64,000 bases of DNA from Stentor coeruleus. Lineage: Eukaryota; Ciliophora; Heterotrichea; Heterotrichida; Stentoridae. Of this stretch, positions 9,088 to 20,096 are shown piece by piece; within the stretch, counting starts at the first letter, position 1; each line of letters begins with the position of its first letter. The stretch spans positions 79,547 through 143,546 of the forward strand of contig MPUH01000038.1 of the NCBI GenBank assembly GCA_001970955.1, written 5' to 3'. A program made the translations under genes and the position numbers. The notes beneath the pieces are model-generated. The model made no database searches and was not told where the DNA came from. It saw only the letters and a program-made list of their open reading frames with translations.

Positions 9088-11460
9088 ATGTCAAGTTATG
9101 AGATGGCTTATTTATACATTGGGGTGTCAACCGTAGTAGGACTTATCTATGGTGTTATCCTCATATTGGTACTTTCAAGAGTGCCAGTAGGTGAGGAAAG
9201 AGGATACCATGGAAATGATGAAAGACATTTGAAAGACATAATTGGAATCAAAACTGAGACTAAAACAAGAATCAACCATCACACTGGAGAAAAAGATACT
9301 TACGAGGAAGAAGTTGGTCCTTATCATGACAGTTGGGACCAGGTTGTTTGGACATTGAACAAAATCTCAACTGCTGTGGCAAATGGTGCAATTGCTTTTT
9401 TGAAAGAAGAATATAAAATCTTAGCTGTTTTCATAGTTATTTTTGCTGTGATCATAGCTTTGTTAGTTGATGAACTTGGGACTTTCTGGACAACTGGTGC
9501 TTTTGTTTTAGGTGCATTGACTAGTATTGTTTCAGGGTACATCGGAATGAAAGTTGCTGTGTTTTCTAATTGCCGAACTGCTTATAGCGCTATAAACAAG
9601 GAACATGGACTTGCTAGAGCTTTTAGAGTTGCTTTCCGTGGAGGTGCTGTGCTTGGTTTCGTCTTAACATCCCTTGGGTTATTAAACTTAGCGATTATTT
9701 TATCGATTTACCACTATTTCTATATTGAAGATTATGAAAATGAAGTGAAAAAACAAGAAATGCTTAGAAAACTCTATGAAAATCTTGCTGGTTATGGCCT
9801 TGGTGGATCAACTATTGCTATGTTTGGAAGAGTTGGCGGAGGTATTTATACCAAAGCTGCAGATGTTGGTGCCGACCTTGCTGGAAAAGTTGAAGCTGGT
9901 CTTGAAGAAGATGACCCACGCAATGCAGCAACTATTGCTGATAATGTTGGAGATAACGTTGGAGATATCGCTGGTATGGGCTCTGATCTTTTTGGAAGCT
10001 TCGCTGAAAGCACCTGTGCCGCACTTGTGGTTTCTGCAACTTCACCAGAAATCGCTGAAAGCTATACATCAATGCTATTCCCATTATTGATCTCAGCAAC
10101 AGGGATCTTTGTTTGCATCATCACTTCATTCTTTGCCACTCATATCATGGAAGTAGACAAAGCTGATAAAATTGAAAAAGTTTTGAAATATCAACTTATA
10201 ATCTCGACTATCCTTTTAACCCCAGCTCTTTGGGCATTGTCTTACTATGTCCTTCCATCAAAATTTAATTTTATAAACATCAAAGATACTCTAACCTGTA
10301 TTGATAGTTATACTAACATCACTGAAGTTATTATCAATGATTGTATTTCCGTCAATAAAACTCTTAATGATGTTGCTTATTGGCATGCTTTTGTGTGTAT
10401 CATTTGCGGTCTTTGGTCTGGTTTAATTATCGGCTTTGTCACTGAATATTTCACTTCTCATTCATATACCCCAGTACGTGAAGTTGCTGAAAGTTGTAGA
10501 ACCGGTGCGGCAACAGATATTATTTACGGCTTAGCTCTTGGGTATTTATCCTGCATAGTCCCAACAATATGTTTAGGTGTAACTATTTACTTTTCATTCA
10601 AGCTTTCAAGCATGTATGGAATTGCCCTTGCTGCTCTTGGTATGCTTTCTAACCTTGCTATTGCTTTAGCTATTGATGGTTATGGGCCAATTTCTGATAA
10701 TGCTGGTGGCATGGTTGAGATGATCCATTTGAAAAAAGAAGTAAGAGTTAAAACTGATGCCCTTGATGCTGCTGGAAATACAACTGCCGCTATTGGTAAA
10801 GGATTCGCTATTGGTAGTGCTGCTTTGGTCTCACTTGCTTTATTTGGAGCTTTTATTACTAGAGCTGAATTAGGTGAAGTGAATATTCTTCAGCCTTTAC
10901 AATTCGCCGGGTTACTTATTGGAGCTATGCTTCCTTATGCCTTTTCTGCTTTTACTATGAAAAGTGTTGGAAAAGCAGCTAATCAGATGGTTGTTGAAGT
11001 CCGTAGACAGTTTGCTGAAATGAATAAAAATCCTGCTTATGAACCTGAATATGAAAAATGTGTGGCTATATCAACACAAGCTGCTCTTAAAGAAATGATC
11101 CTTCCAGGCTGTATGGTTATTTTCACACCTATTGTCGCTGGGTTTTTGTTTGGATCCAAAGCTGTTGCTGGACTTTTAGCTGGGATTTTGGTTTCAGGTG
11201 TTCAGATGGCCACATCAAGTGCTAATTCAGGTGGAGCTTGGGATAATGCTAAGAAGTATATTGAAGGAGAAAATTTAGTTAAGAAATCTGACCCAACGTT
11301 TAAGGAAATTAAAGCTGCTGCAGTTACTGGAGATACTGTTGGAGATCCGATGAAAGATACTTCAGGACCTAGTTTGAACATATTGGTTAAGCTTTCGGCT
11401 ATTATTTCCTTAGTGTTTGGAGGCTTTTTCACTAAGTACGGAGGAATTATAGTTGCGTAG
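9088..11460 (+). CDS. AVP1: Vacuolar-type membrane H+-pyrophosphatase, K+-dependent (type I)
   Basis: This 790-residue integral membrane pyrophosphatase pumps protons with energy from PPi hydrolysis, typically at acidocalcisomes, contractile-vacuole or vacuole membranes. The substrate-binding segment KAADVGADLAGKVE is at residues 256-269, with Ala in place of the usual Val, and DNVGDNVGD is at 285-293. The third acidic cluster appears near the C-terminus as TGDTVGDPMKDTSGPSLN. The selector motif GNTTAAIGKG at 563-572 has Ala567 where K+-independent enzymes have Lys, which marks the K+-dependent AVP1-like class. About 16 hydrophobic helices are visible and the length is normal for eukaryotes. 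An out-of-frame ATG at 9069 opens a 10-codon frame that overlaps the start; its use is unknown. Confidence 0.97.
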   Translation: MSSYEMAYLYIGVSTVVGLIYGVILILVLSRVPVGEERGYHGNDERHLKDIIGIKTETKTRINHHTGEKDTYEEEVGPYHDSWDQVVWTLNKISTAVANGAIAFLKEEYKILAVFIVIFAVIIALLVDELGTFWTTGAFVLGALTSIVSGYIGMKVAVFSNCRTAYSAINKEHGLARAFRVAFRGGAVLGFVLTSLGLLNLAIILSIYHYFYIEDYENEVKKQEMLRKLYENLAGYGLGGSTIAMFGRVGGGIYTKAADVGADLAGKVEAGLEEDDPRNAATIADNVGDNVGDIAGMGSDLFGSFAESTCAALVVSATSPEIAESYTSMLFPLLISATGIFVCIITSFFATHIMEVDKADKIEKVLKYQLIISTILLTPALWALSYYVLPSKFNFINIKDTLTCIDSYTNITEVIINDCISVNKTLNDVAYWHAFVCIICGLWSGLIIGFVTEYFTSHSYTPVREVAESCRTGAATDIIYGLALGYLSCIVPTICLGVTIYFSFKLSSMYGIALAALGMLSNLAIALAIDGYGPISDNAGGMVEMIHLKKEVRVKTDALDAAGNTTAAIGKGFAIGSAALVSLALFGAFITRAELGEVNILQPLQFAGLLIGAMLPYAFSAFTMKSVGKAANQMVVEVRRQFAEMNKNPAYEPEYEKCVAISTQAALKEMILPGCMVIFTPIVAGFLFGSKAVAGLLAGILVSGVQMATSSANSGGAWDNAKKYIEGENLVKKSDPTFKEIKAAAVTGDTVGDPMKDTSGPSLNILVKLSAIISLVFGGFFTKYGGIIVA

Positions 11461-12520
11461 TAAGTTAGGAAGTTAAAATGATTAGAGATTTTTTTTAATG
11501 TTGTGGGCTTTGGTTTGAATTCTGATGGTTTTTTTGAGTTTTATTATTAGGGCTGTTTTGGAAATTGTGAGTAGTTTTATGGATAGTGATTTAGTTTTAT
11601 GTATTTTTTGGTAGGCTTTTTAATGCTATAAATGATACTTTTGCATTTTTTTCATTAAGGTTGTGTTGAATGAGCTTAGGTATTTTTCCCCCTGTTTAGG
11701 ATTTTTTATGGGAAATTTTATTTTTCGATATTTTTTTAACTTTGAATCCTGTGATTTGTTTTTTTGTTTTTGTGATTATTATGGATAATAATTTTTGACT
11801 AAAAGTTTATGGGTGTAGATTTTTATGATTATTGAGATTTCTGCATGAAAATCAATTCTTAGGTTATACTATAACAAATTTTTAGTTCTGTGAAAAAGGG
11901 TTTTTGAATGTTTGCCGCTATTGTGGATTAATATATTTAATAGGAAAATAAGTTGTAAAATTTTTATAATAAACTGTAAAAATAAGATCGTAAGCCTATG
12001 GAGTTCTAAAATTTGACAAGCATCTGCATATAAGTCCAATTTATTCGAGCTAAGATTAATAAATCTACTTTAAAATCTTTAACTTGAAATGATTATCATA
12101 TTACAATGAAAAGAAAATTTTAATTTTCACAATATCACAAATTATACTCTATGTTTAAAAGCTTAGATATAAATCTAAAATACAAAATTATTATTAATAT
12201 AAAGAAATATTTAATATGATACATATATAAACTTCTATACTAAAATAATTTTTCTTCATAAAATTCAGCGTTTTTATACTATCACTTCTTTCATAACCTT
12301 TTACTATATTTTTATCAAACAATATTTTTTTTTTATACTATCACTTCTTTCATAGCCTTTTACTATATTTTTATCAAACAATATTTTTATTATCTAAAAA
12401 CCAATATCCTAAAATACTAATATTCTCCTTATAGCATTTTAAAACTATTAAATCTAAAATCCACCAATATTCTTCAGAAAATAACATTCATAGACAAATG
12501 CAAACTATTATAGTATAATA
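11461..12520. other. Intergenic: G-rich 3' flank, then AT-rich with a 59-bp tandem duplication
   Basis: The first 450 bases after the pyrophosphatase stop are T- and G-rich with few C, as after most plus-strand genes here. The rest is AT-rich. A 59-bp unit is present twice in tandem at about 12271-12389 with few differences. No gene was seen. Confidence 0.6.
12271..12389. repeat. Tandem duplication, 59-bp unit, two copies
   Basis: The segment starting tttttatactatcacttctt and ending near aacaatattt occurs twice with a 59-base offset. The visible differences are one A/G change and the length of a T run at the junction. No N separates the copies, so this is probably a real recent duplication. 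Confidence 0.8.
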
Positions 12521-13531
12521 ATGAAAAAACTTGATCTAGATGGTAAAAATAGAGGGAGGCCAAAAAATAGTAAAGACTCAGGCAAAAGTTCGAAAAATTT
12601 AGTACCTTCACCTTATTCAAAGCCTGTTATCAAGCCTAGATCCGCATCGAATTCAAAATCAACAACAAACATAAAACAACCATCAACTCTTTTGTTCAAT
12701 TCGAATAAAAATCTATTTCAAGAATCTACACCAATAGACAAAAATCCTATCCTTAAAGCTTCTCTTTCTGAAGCAAGATTTGATATAAGTGAAGATGATT
12801 TTGATAAGCGCCTTTTAAAAGACCTTAAAACTATTAGAAATCCTGACGATGAATTCGATATGTATCAAAAATTCTTCACTGAAGTTATTAAAGCTGATAA
12901 AAAATACGGGCGAATTCTAGCCAAAATAAAAGCTGGCTATGATCTAAAAATACTCTCAAGCGAGAATTCAATAGTAACAAAACTGAAAAATGAAATCAAA
13001 GAGTTTCAAAATCAGCTAAGCAAAGAACATAAAGATCGTCAATTATATGTAAAGAAACTAGAAAAACTTGCTAAAGAAAATGTAGAATTAAGTCGACTTT
13101 TAGATGATGCTGAAATTAAATACAATACACTTGTAGGAAGAATAAAAGATATTACTCAATACGATGTTGGAAAATTACCAAAAGATGAAATGACATGGAA
13201 AGCTTTGAATTATGAGAATCAGAGTTTGGTAAAAATCAATAAAGAACTTCAAGTTGACCTTAAGACTATATCGACTAAAGAAAAAAAACTTGTTGGGTTA
13301 TTAGTAGAAATGAAAAAACAAGGATATCCTGTTGAACAAATATATGAAAAACAAATTTCCAAAAGTAAAAGGGATATATCACCAGGAAGTTATGTTGAAG
13401 ATACAGATAATGAAGATTTAGTAAGTGGAAGGGCTAAGGAGGTAGCAAAACCAGCGATTATTCCAAAGTTGAACTTGGGAGATATACAAGTAGATGGATT
13501 AAGCAATGATTCATATTTATCAGATATATAA
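12521..13531 (+). CDS. Coiled-coil protein with a TSNAXIP1-like N-terminal domain
   Basis: The product is 336 residues with no intron. The first 80 residues are basic and Ser/Asn/Pro-rich and include an AT-hook-like core RGRPK (residues 12-16). Residues about 110-145 (YQKFFTEVIKADKKYGRILA...) resemble the TSNAXIP1 N-terminal domain, which begins with a similar fxxxFxxxIxxDxxYgxxLxxIKxxYd pattern and leads into a coiled coil, as here (to about residue 275). The acidic C-terminus ends in YLSDI. In other organisms such proteins are found in cilia and sperm. The domain match is by eye and moderate; without it this would be a generic coiled-coil protein. Confidence 0.7.
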   Translation: MKKLDLDGKNRGRPKNSKDSGKSSKNLVPSPYSKPVIKPRSASNSKSTTNIKQPSTLLFNSNKNLFQESTPIDKNPILKASLSEARFDISEDDFDKRLLKDLKTIRNPDDEFDMYQKFFTEVIKADKKYGRILAKIKAGYDLKILSSENSIVTKLKNEIKEFQNQLSKEHKDRQLYVKKLEKLAKENVELSRLLDDAEIKYNTLVGRIKDITQYDVGKLPKDEMTWKALNYENQSLVKINKELQVDLKTISTKEKKLVGLLVEMKKQGYPVEQIYEKQISKSKRDISPGSYVEDTDNEDLVSGRAKEVAKPAIIPKLNLGDIQVDGLSNDSYLSDI

Positions 13532-14522
13532 GTATTGTTTAAATTATCTATTAATCAAAGAGTTTATGTCTTTAAGATTTTTGTGGTAATTGGGGAAAGT
13601 GTGGATTTTAATTGAACGGTTTGTATAGGTAGTTGTTTATAATTTTATAGGTTTAATAAAAAGGTTTAAGTTTTTTTTTTTTAGTATAAATTGTTTGGAT
13701 ATGATAATAAAATACTACTGGGTTTAATATAAGTTATAATTATATAAATTATAAGCTGGTTGGAAGAGTAGGATAACATATAAAATTATCTATAAAGATT
13801 CAGGATTTATGTTAATTTTACTATCAATTACCGCATCCATTAATATTATTAAATCTAAGCATTGATACAAACAGAATATAATTAGATAGTAATCTTAAGA
13901 TATTTGATAATAATGCAGAAAATTTCCTAAACAGCATTTTATTATACTCTCTATTCAGTGTAATTATTTTTAAAGCCAAATATTTAGAAACAATTCTACA
14001 GTCTTCAAAAAATACAATTTCCTTTACCGTAAATTAAAATAAAGACGAAAATAAGCCTATAACAAAATCAATGACTAGGTAACATACTCATTTTAGATTT
14101 ATGGATATTATAGACAAAAATAAAAGACCGAAATAACTTTTTTGAATAAAAATTCTCCAAAATAATACAAAAAGAAAAATTGGGTGAATACTATTGTAAT
14201 TAAACCACTTAAAGAATAACCTGATACATTGAAAAATCATGTGAATAAAATCATGAGTTCTCGTAATAGCATAAGCTAATATTTTTTTTATAATTCCATG
14301 ATTCCTTTATAGAAAAAGATCTGTTTTGGTTTTGCTATTTCCCATTATGTTAATTAGCATTTTGTGTATGATTTATAGTAAAAATTTAAGATTGAGAGAA
14401 ATATTTTTTATCCACTCACGATGTTATGCATGTATTTTTTAAATTTGTACTTGAGAAAGGAATATTGAATATATAAATGATGGATAAATTCTCAGAACTG
14501 AAGTTGGATAATATTAATACAC
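13532..14522. other. Intergenic region with a relic reading frame
   Basis: After a short G-rich 3' flank, the plus strand at about 13750-14280 contains a long protein-like frame broken by TAA codons. Visible segments include ILLNLSIDTNRI, IFDNNAENFLNSILLYSLFS and NHVNKIMSSRNSIS. I could not assign a family. The remainder is AT-rich without features. Confidence 0.35.
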
Positions 14523-14846
14523 CTAGTGCTTGGCTTTCTTCTTGAGTTCTGGTTCATCTTTTTTGTGTTTTCTTGCTCTTTTTTTCTGAATATGAATAGC
14601 ATTATATTTATCCCTGCAACTTTCAAGTCGTAATAAAAGAGATTCTAGACCTCGCTGAGTCCATTCTTGTGAAAGAAGAGTTGCTAATTCGGCCTGGGCA
14701 ATTGGCAGACCCTGGGATCTTGCTTCAATATAGTCTGGCAAGAGTCCTTTGCCTGATGTTTCCCCATACAATTTACTCATAATATCAAGTTCAGTAATAC
14801 CTTCAGTTCGAGCACTTTCAAAATACTTGACAAGTTTTTCTTCCAT
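14523..14846 (-). CDS. Small protein with a very basic C-terminus, unknown
   Basis: This intronless 107-residue ORF has an ATG start at 14846. The first 75 residues look like a compact helical domain (EEKLVKYFESARTEGITELD, then IAQAELATLLSQEWTQRGLE). The last 30 are Lys/Arg-rich (KKRARKHKKDEPELKKKAKH), which would suit nuclear or nucleolar localisation or RNA binding. Codon usage and base composition resemble the neighbouring genes and differ from the flanks. I do not recognise the family. Confidence 0.65.
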   Translation of the reverse strand: MEEKLVKYFESARTEGITELDIMSKLYGETSGKGLLPDYIEARSQGLPIAQAELATLLSQEWTQRGLESLLLRLESCRDKYNAIHIQKKRARKHKKDEPELKKKAKH

Positions 14847-15391
14847 TTACTTAGATTCTAAGGCTTAAAGCTTATACTTTTTATATAAAATAATAAGCAA
14901 CCCACATAAAGATACATCTTGATGATTTTCCTAGTTTATTAATATTTTCTATAATTTTTTTAATCTATCCCCTTGTGCAAACTAAAAAATATATTTTTGT
15001 GATATTAGCCTCAAAAAGCTGATGATAAAATTTTATTAGTGTATGTAAATATAATAGAAAATAATTAATCACTTTTACAAGTAGCTAGCCAAAATTATAC
15101 TTGCAATTAAAAAACTAATAATCCACTATTATTATATAAATATAACAAGTTAACATATAAAATATTTTGTTATTCAAATTCTATTATATATTGGAAAAAA
15201 CCCTTTATAATTTATAACAAAAGTCGAAAGTAATAAATAAATCATTATTACAGCAACAGAAAAAGTATAAAAAAACTTTAGCCTTTAACACAATAGCCCA
15301 AACTAATTATTCAGCTTTTATTCGAATCAAAAACTTAATCCAATAAATATTTTTCTAAAAAAAAAATCTTCCCTCTTATGTGATTTGCTAA
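14847..15391. other. Intergenic, AT-rich, no gene seen
   Basis: This is AT-rich spacer between two minus-strand genes. No ORF, repeat or structured element stood out. Confidence 0.6.
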
Positions 15392-16618
15392 TTAAAAATT
15401 ATTTAGACTCACAACTCTTTTCATACTACATGAAGTACATGTTCCTTCATTAATATAAGGGTTTTTTCTTAAACAAGACAAGCAAACTTGATCATCACAA
15501 CTAAGACATGCAGAACATAAATACAACTTATGCCTTATCGAATCACAAAATCCACATCTAACTTGTTCAAAGTTTTTAGCATAATTTATATCAATCCAAT
15601 AATACTCATCTGTATGTTTACATTCTTCAGATATCTTAAGTTTATTGTTGTAAATTGTATTATTAAGAAAACAACATGCGCAATAGATTTTTTCTTTTAC
15701 AGAAGCTTTTTTATTGCAAAAAATACAATTTTCTTTAGGTTCAGTAAAAATAGAAATTTTAGGGCTTGATGGTTTAAGATTGTAGATATTATATGCACAA
15801 CAGTTAGTGTTGATAAGAAAATGTGTAGTTCTCTTAAGCATTTTACTACAATTTACGCAAAGTGAAGCTCCACAATAAGCTGCTTGATGAAGGGAAGAAC
15901 TTATAGCATAGTTGTCTAGGTTAAACTCTTCTTGAACTTTTTTCTTAAGAAAGAAATCACTGGTTGAAGCTGTTTCTATAGTAATAATTTCGTCGTTATC
16001 CTCCTCTTCCAGATTTTCATCCTCTGATATTTCCCCTTGTACATAAGTTGTTGTTTCTAAAAAGCATATCCTTGATGGTTTATTTTTCAAATCAAGCTTT
16101 TGCTTAGGGTGCAAAAAGTACAAATTTTCATCAAGGTTAAGTAAAAATACAGTAAAATTCGGGTCTTTGCTCCCCCAAATAAAATCACCCTTTACTGTTT
16201 TTTCAATCAGCTGAATCTTATTATATTTTAGTAAATCTTGAAAAGGGAGAATAATAGATGCTTTAGTTTTGGTCTGAAAGCCTGAGATTTCTTCTAATAA
16301 AATAAAAAAATTTGGACCATGTAGTAAAGTTTTAAGATTTGAAGAATATGGGCTGAAGAATATGTTTGTGAAGGTTTTAATTGTAAGATTGTGTCTTTTA
16401 TCAAATGAAGGTTTGCGTGATTTTGGATAGAAATAAATTGTGTTTAAAAATACTTGCAAAGCGGTCTCAGGGGAGTTATTGAATAACAAGATCTCTAATA
16501 TTGCTTCCCACAAGTTCGCAAAAATATAATGCCTATTGATTTCTCTGCACTGAGAAAAATTATCAAGATTCACACTTGTTTTCAAAATTTTCACAGTCTT
16601 CAAAGGAGACACAGCCAT
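15392..16618 (-). CDS. Cys-rich putative zinc-binding protein, unknown
   Basis: The product is 408 residues in a single exon. The N-terminal 200 residues look globular without a recognised motif, followed by an acidic stretch near residues 200-215 (EISEDENLEEEDNDEI). The C-terminal 170 residues carry many CxxC pairs: CGASLCVNC, CIFC, CACC, CGFC, CSACLSC, CLSC and CTSC. They are spaced like tandem zinc knuckles or ribbons and finish only a few residues before the stop. This predicts several structural zinc sites. It could be a RING-like or B-box-like scaffold, but no canonical C3HC4 spacing is evident, so I give no function. Confidence 0.7.
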   Translation of the reverse strand: MAVSPLKTVKILKTSVNLDNFSQCREINRHYIFANLWEAILEILLFNNSPETALQVFLNTIYFYPKSRKPSFDKRHNLTIKTFTNIFFSPYSSNLKTLLHGPNFFILLEEISGFQTKTKASIILPFQDLLKYNKIQLIEKTVKGDFIWGSKDPNFTVFLLNLDENLYFLHPKQKLDLKNKPSRICFLETTTYVQGEISEDENLEEEDNDEIITIETASTSDFFLKKKVQEEFNLDNYAISSSLHQAAYCGASLCVNCSKMLKRTTHFLINTNCCAYNIYNLKPSSPKISIFTEPKENCIFCNKKASVKEKIYCACCFLNNTIYNNKLKISEECKHTDEYYWIDINYAKNFEQVRCGFCDSIRHKLYLCSACLSCDDQVCLSCLRKNPYINEGTCTSCSMKRVVSLNNF

Positions 16619-16813
16619 TTATACATGCTATAATGCTTTTTGATGTAATACAATTTGACCAAACATTATTTAAATTTGCATTATGTAAATATAATATTTT
16701 ATATGTTTAATATTTACCAAAACTTTTAACAAGTTGATTTTTTTACTGCAATAAAAACCTATACAAATGAAAATCCCTACTTTAAAAACTTCAAATCCAA
16801 CTAATTTTCTAAT

Positions 16814-16972
16814 AAGACTCTATGCTAAAAAACTATTATACAAAAAAAAATATTAATTATTAATTAACTATGGCAACTCACATAGATCCTTGNAAGACTC
16901 TATGCTAAAAAACTATTATACAAAAAAAAATATTAATTATTAATTAACTATGGCAACTCACATAGATCCTTG
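16814..16972. other. Assembly gap (N at 16893) flanked by a 79-bp direct repeat
   Basis: Bases 16814-16892 are repeated at 16894-16972. The repeat contains the start of the next gene, so the same ATG appears at 16870 and 16950. Only the second continues into the open frame. This is the mark of unmerged contig ends rather than two genes. Confidence 0.88.
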
Positions 16973-19900
16973 GCACACAAATCTGCAAATATCCAAAACC
17001 ATCTTCAACTCAAACAGTAACTTAATCAAGCCATCTAACGTCATCGGTAGGAAAATCAATAACGGAAGTTATACTCTAAAATCTAAGAAACCAAAAAATC
17101 AATACCCAAGCATAGTTTTACTACATCAACCTATAACAAAAAGACCAGATCAAACAAAAAACCTTTATCTCTCTAAGATTGTAGGAAGAAGTTTAAGCCT
17201 CAACAAAATCATATCAAAAAAATATACTGAAAAAGATGCGAAAGTCTTATCTCCTTATAATGTAAAGAGTATCTAGGGCTTAAAAAAAGAAGTTTCACAT
17301 ATCAAAACAAGAAATGGTATTTTTTCTTCTAATAAAAGTAATAAAGTTCCTAGTCATTTATGTTTATCACCTCAAAGGCAAAAAAAAATCAAACATGATC
17401 AAAGCAAACAATCAAATAATCCTGTGGAAAATTATGATAAAAAATGTAGAGGGAGTATGGAAATGAAGTCTTTGATTACTGAAACTTTATATCAAACTGT
17501 ACAAGAAAATCAAGAGGTGTATAAAAAAGAGCATGATGATAAAGGGAATAATGAAGTGAAAAAACATAATAATGATGTGGTTAAAAAGAAATACCCTATA
17601 CATAAGAAATTGAATGAAGGTAAGAGTATGAAAACTGAAAAAAGATATAAAGAGTCTTCGGATAGTGGATTTAATAATACTGAGGTGAGGATTAAAAATA
17701 AAGTTGAGAGGATAAGGAGGGAAGGGAGAAAAGCGGTGGTTTCGGAAACTAGACTGCATTCTAAGTCGAAATCAAAACATAATAGTAAATCTGAAGAGAA
17801 ATCAAAGTCTAAAAAAAGCCCTGTTCCACAGATTATTTCTTATACAAAACAAAGGAAAAAAATAATCCGAGTTTCTGATTTGCGTGGGAAACTTGAAGAT
17901 ACACCTAAAGAAATCGAATTCATTCATACCCTATCAAAACTAGACAAAACAAACCATAAGCGTTTCGCTAAGAAAAAAAAGAGGAAAAGATCGAAATCTA
18001 ATTTCAAACTTGATAGAGAAAAATCTGCATATAATACAATATTTTCTAGTGAACGAAAAGAAAAATACTTAACATCTTATACAGATGATACATACAGAGA
18101 AAATTCTGAAGAGCATCGCCAAGCTATTACAGAAAAACTAAAAAGACTTAAAGAACGTGTAGCATATACTCAAAGTTTACTAAAAGCACAAGCTGCTATA
18201 ACTATTCAAAGATGGTTTCGTGCTAATAGACAGAGATTCAAATCAAATAATATAAAATACTATGAAGATTCTTTAGATTCTAATTCAAAATATGAGCATA
18301 AATCAGGAAGTTGGATTGATCAAGATCCTGAACCATTAGTATTTCAAAGTAAAAACGAATTTGGAGAAAGTTATGAGAAAAAAATACAAGAAAACGCTTT
18401 GGTTATAGAGAAAAATACACAAATTAAAGATAATATTGAAACTAATGAACATGATAAAAATACTGAAAATGTATACAATAATGAGCATATGGCTGGGGTT
18501 AAACCTGATAATAATGAAAGTGTAAAAAATACAGTTTTAAACGAGAATAAGGAGCAAATAAGCAATATCTTAACTCCAATAGAATCAATAATATCTGAAA
18601 AATCACTTGAAATTAATCAAAACAAGCCAAAAGTTGTATACAAAGTTCCAGCATTAGCAATGGAAACAATAAAATCTAGAAACTCAAAAGACACAAACTC
18701 TATTCCTAAACACTCTCAGAATTTAATTCCCCATATTTACACTCAACCATACATTTCCAGAGAAAATATCAAAGCACCAGTAACAAGTAATATTGACTCA
18801 GATAGTCAGCAGAAATCTTTAGAATCATATATTTCCGAGTCTTCAATTTCTCAACTAATCATAGATGAATCTAATAAAAGTTTTAACAGTAAATCAAGTT
18901 ACTCATCTAAATCAAGTACCATAAAAAATTTCAATTCCAAATACCCAAACCTACAACCAAAACCAATTCTGAATCCTGAAACCCAAAACTCTTTTCCAAT
19001 ATCATCTATAAAACAAGAAAGCCCAAAAAGTATTATAGAAAACATAAACATCGAAGATTCTTCATCTTTAGAAGATAGTTCTGGTTCACAAAATTCTGAT
19101 GCTTATCTAAGAAATATTTTATCAAGAAACCCTCCATCTATGCCTAATAAAACAATTGAACGTCCAGGAATAATACTTATGGATGATCCAGAAAGTTCAG
19201 ATGAAGAATGGAGTAGAGATTTCAATTTATACCCAATAGTAAATATACAAACCCAACCTCAAGATGAAAAAGTTAAAATTATTGACAGTTCACAAAATGA
19301 AAATTTAAACAATTTCGATATGAAAATCTTTCAATTAATCCAAGACGAAATTACCCTTTTCTTAGAAACTATTCCTTTTAACACAATAGAAAAACCAGTT
19401 AACCCTGCAAAAGATTTTATAGAAGACTATGTTGAAAAGTTTGAAAAAGCTTTATCTCAAGATGAAGAAGATATATTAGAATTAATCAATACCCCTTTTT
19501 ATATCGACCCATTAACCAAAATGGAAATGCTTCAAAATATAGAAATTGGGTCATTGCAAAAATATACAGTCTTAGAACTTTTTTTACCTCAAAGTTTAAC
19601 CCCAGAATTAAAAAGAATAGCCCATATGCAACAATTTAGAGAACAAAGTACTCAAGATAGCCAAGAATTTATAAAATACCAAAGTACATATTTACAAATG
19701 CTTTATGATTGTATTAATGAATCTTTTAATCATTTACGTCCATTTGGGCTTAAAGGTCTTCCTGATCCTTGGAGTAATACTGCATCAATTTTATATGGTG
19801 AAGGGGATTTGAAAACTGTTATGAAAAAATCTAAGAAACTTTTGTTTCGTTGGGAATGTGTACATGTAGGAACTTATCCTGATAGTAATAATAATAGCAA

Positions 19901-20096
19901 CGATGAAAAGTTACAGAAAATTAGAGAGGAAAGACTTGGAGTTATGTTATCACAAAATGTTAGTGATGATGAAAATAAGTGGATTGCATATGATGATGAA
20001 GAGACACAGGTGAAAATAGATGTTTCTGAGTTAGTTTTTGATTTTCTTGTGGATGAAACTGTTGAGATAATAAAAGAAAACTTTAGGGGGTTTTAG
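16950..20096 (+). CDS. Large IQ-motif protein, possibly CAP350/TRM-like (microtubule-associated)
   Basis: The gene has two exons, join(16950..17261,17277..20096). The 15-nt phase-0 intron at 17262-17276 (gtaaagagtatctag) ends in an in-frame TAG. The product is about 1,043 residues. The first 380 residues are very basic and disordered (KSKSKHNSKSEEKSKSKK). An IQ motif, AAITIQRWFRANRQRF, lies near residue 410 and should bind calmodulin or centrin. A long Ser/Asn-rich linker follows. The last 260 residues are globular and acidic and end in SELVFDFLVDETVEIIKENF, which resembles the end of the DUF4378-type domain of TON1-recruiting-motif and CAP350 proteins. That last assignment is by eye and uncertain. 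A role at the microtubule-rich cortex is inferred. Confidence 0.75.
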
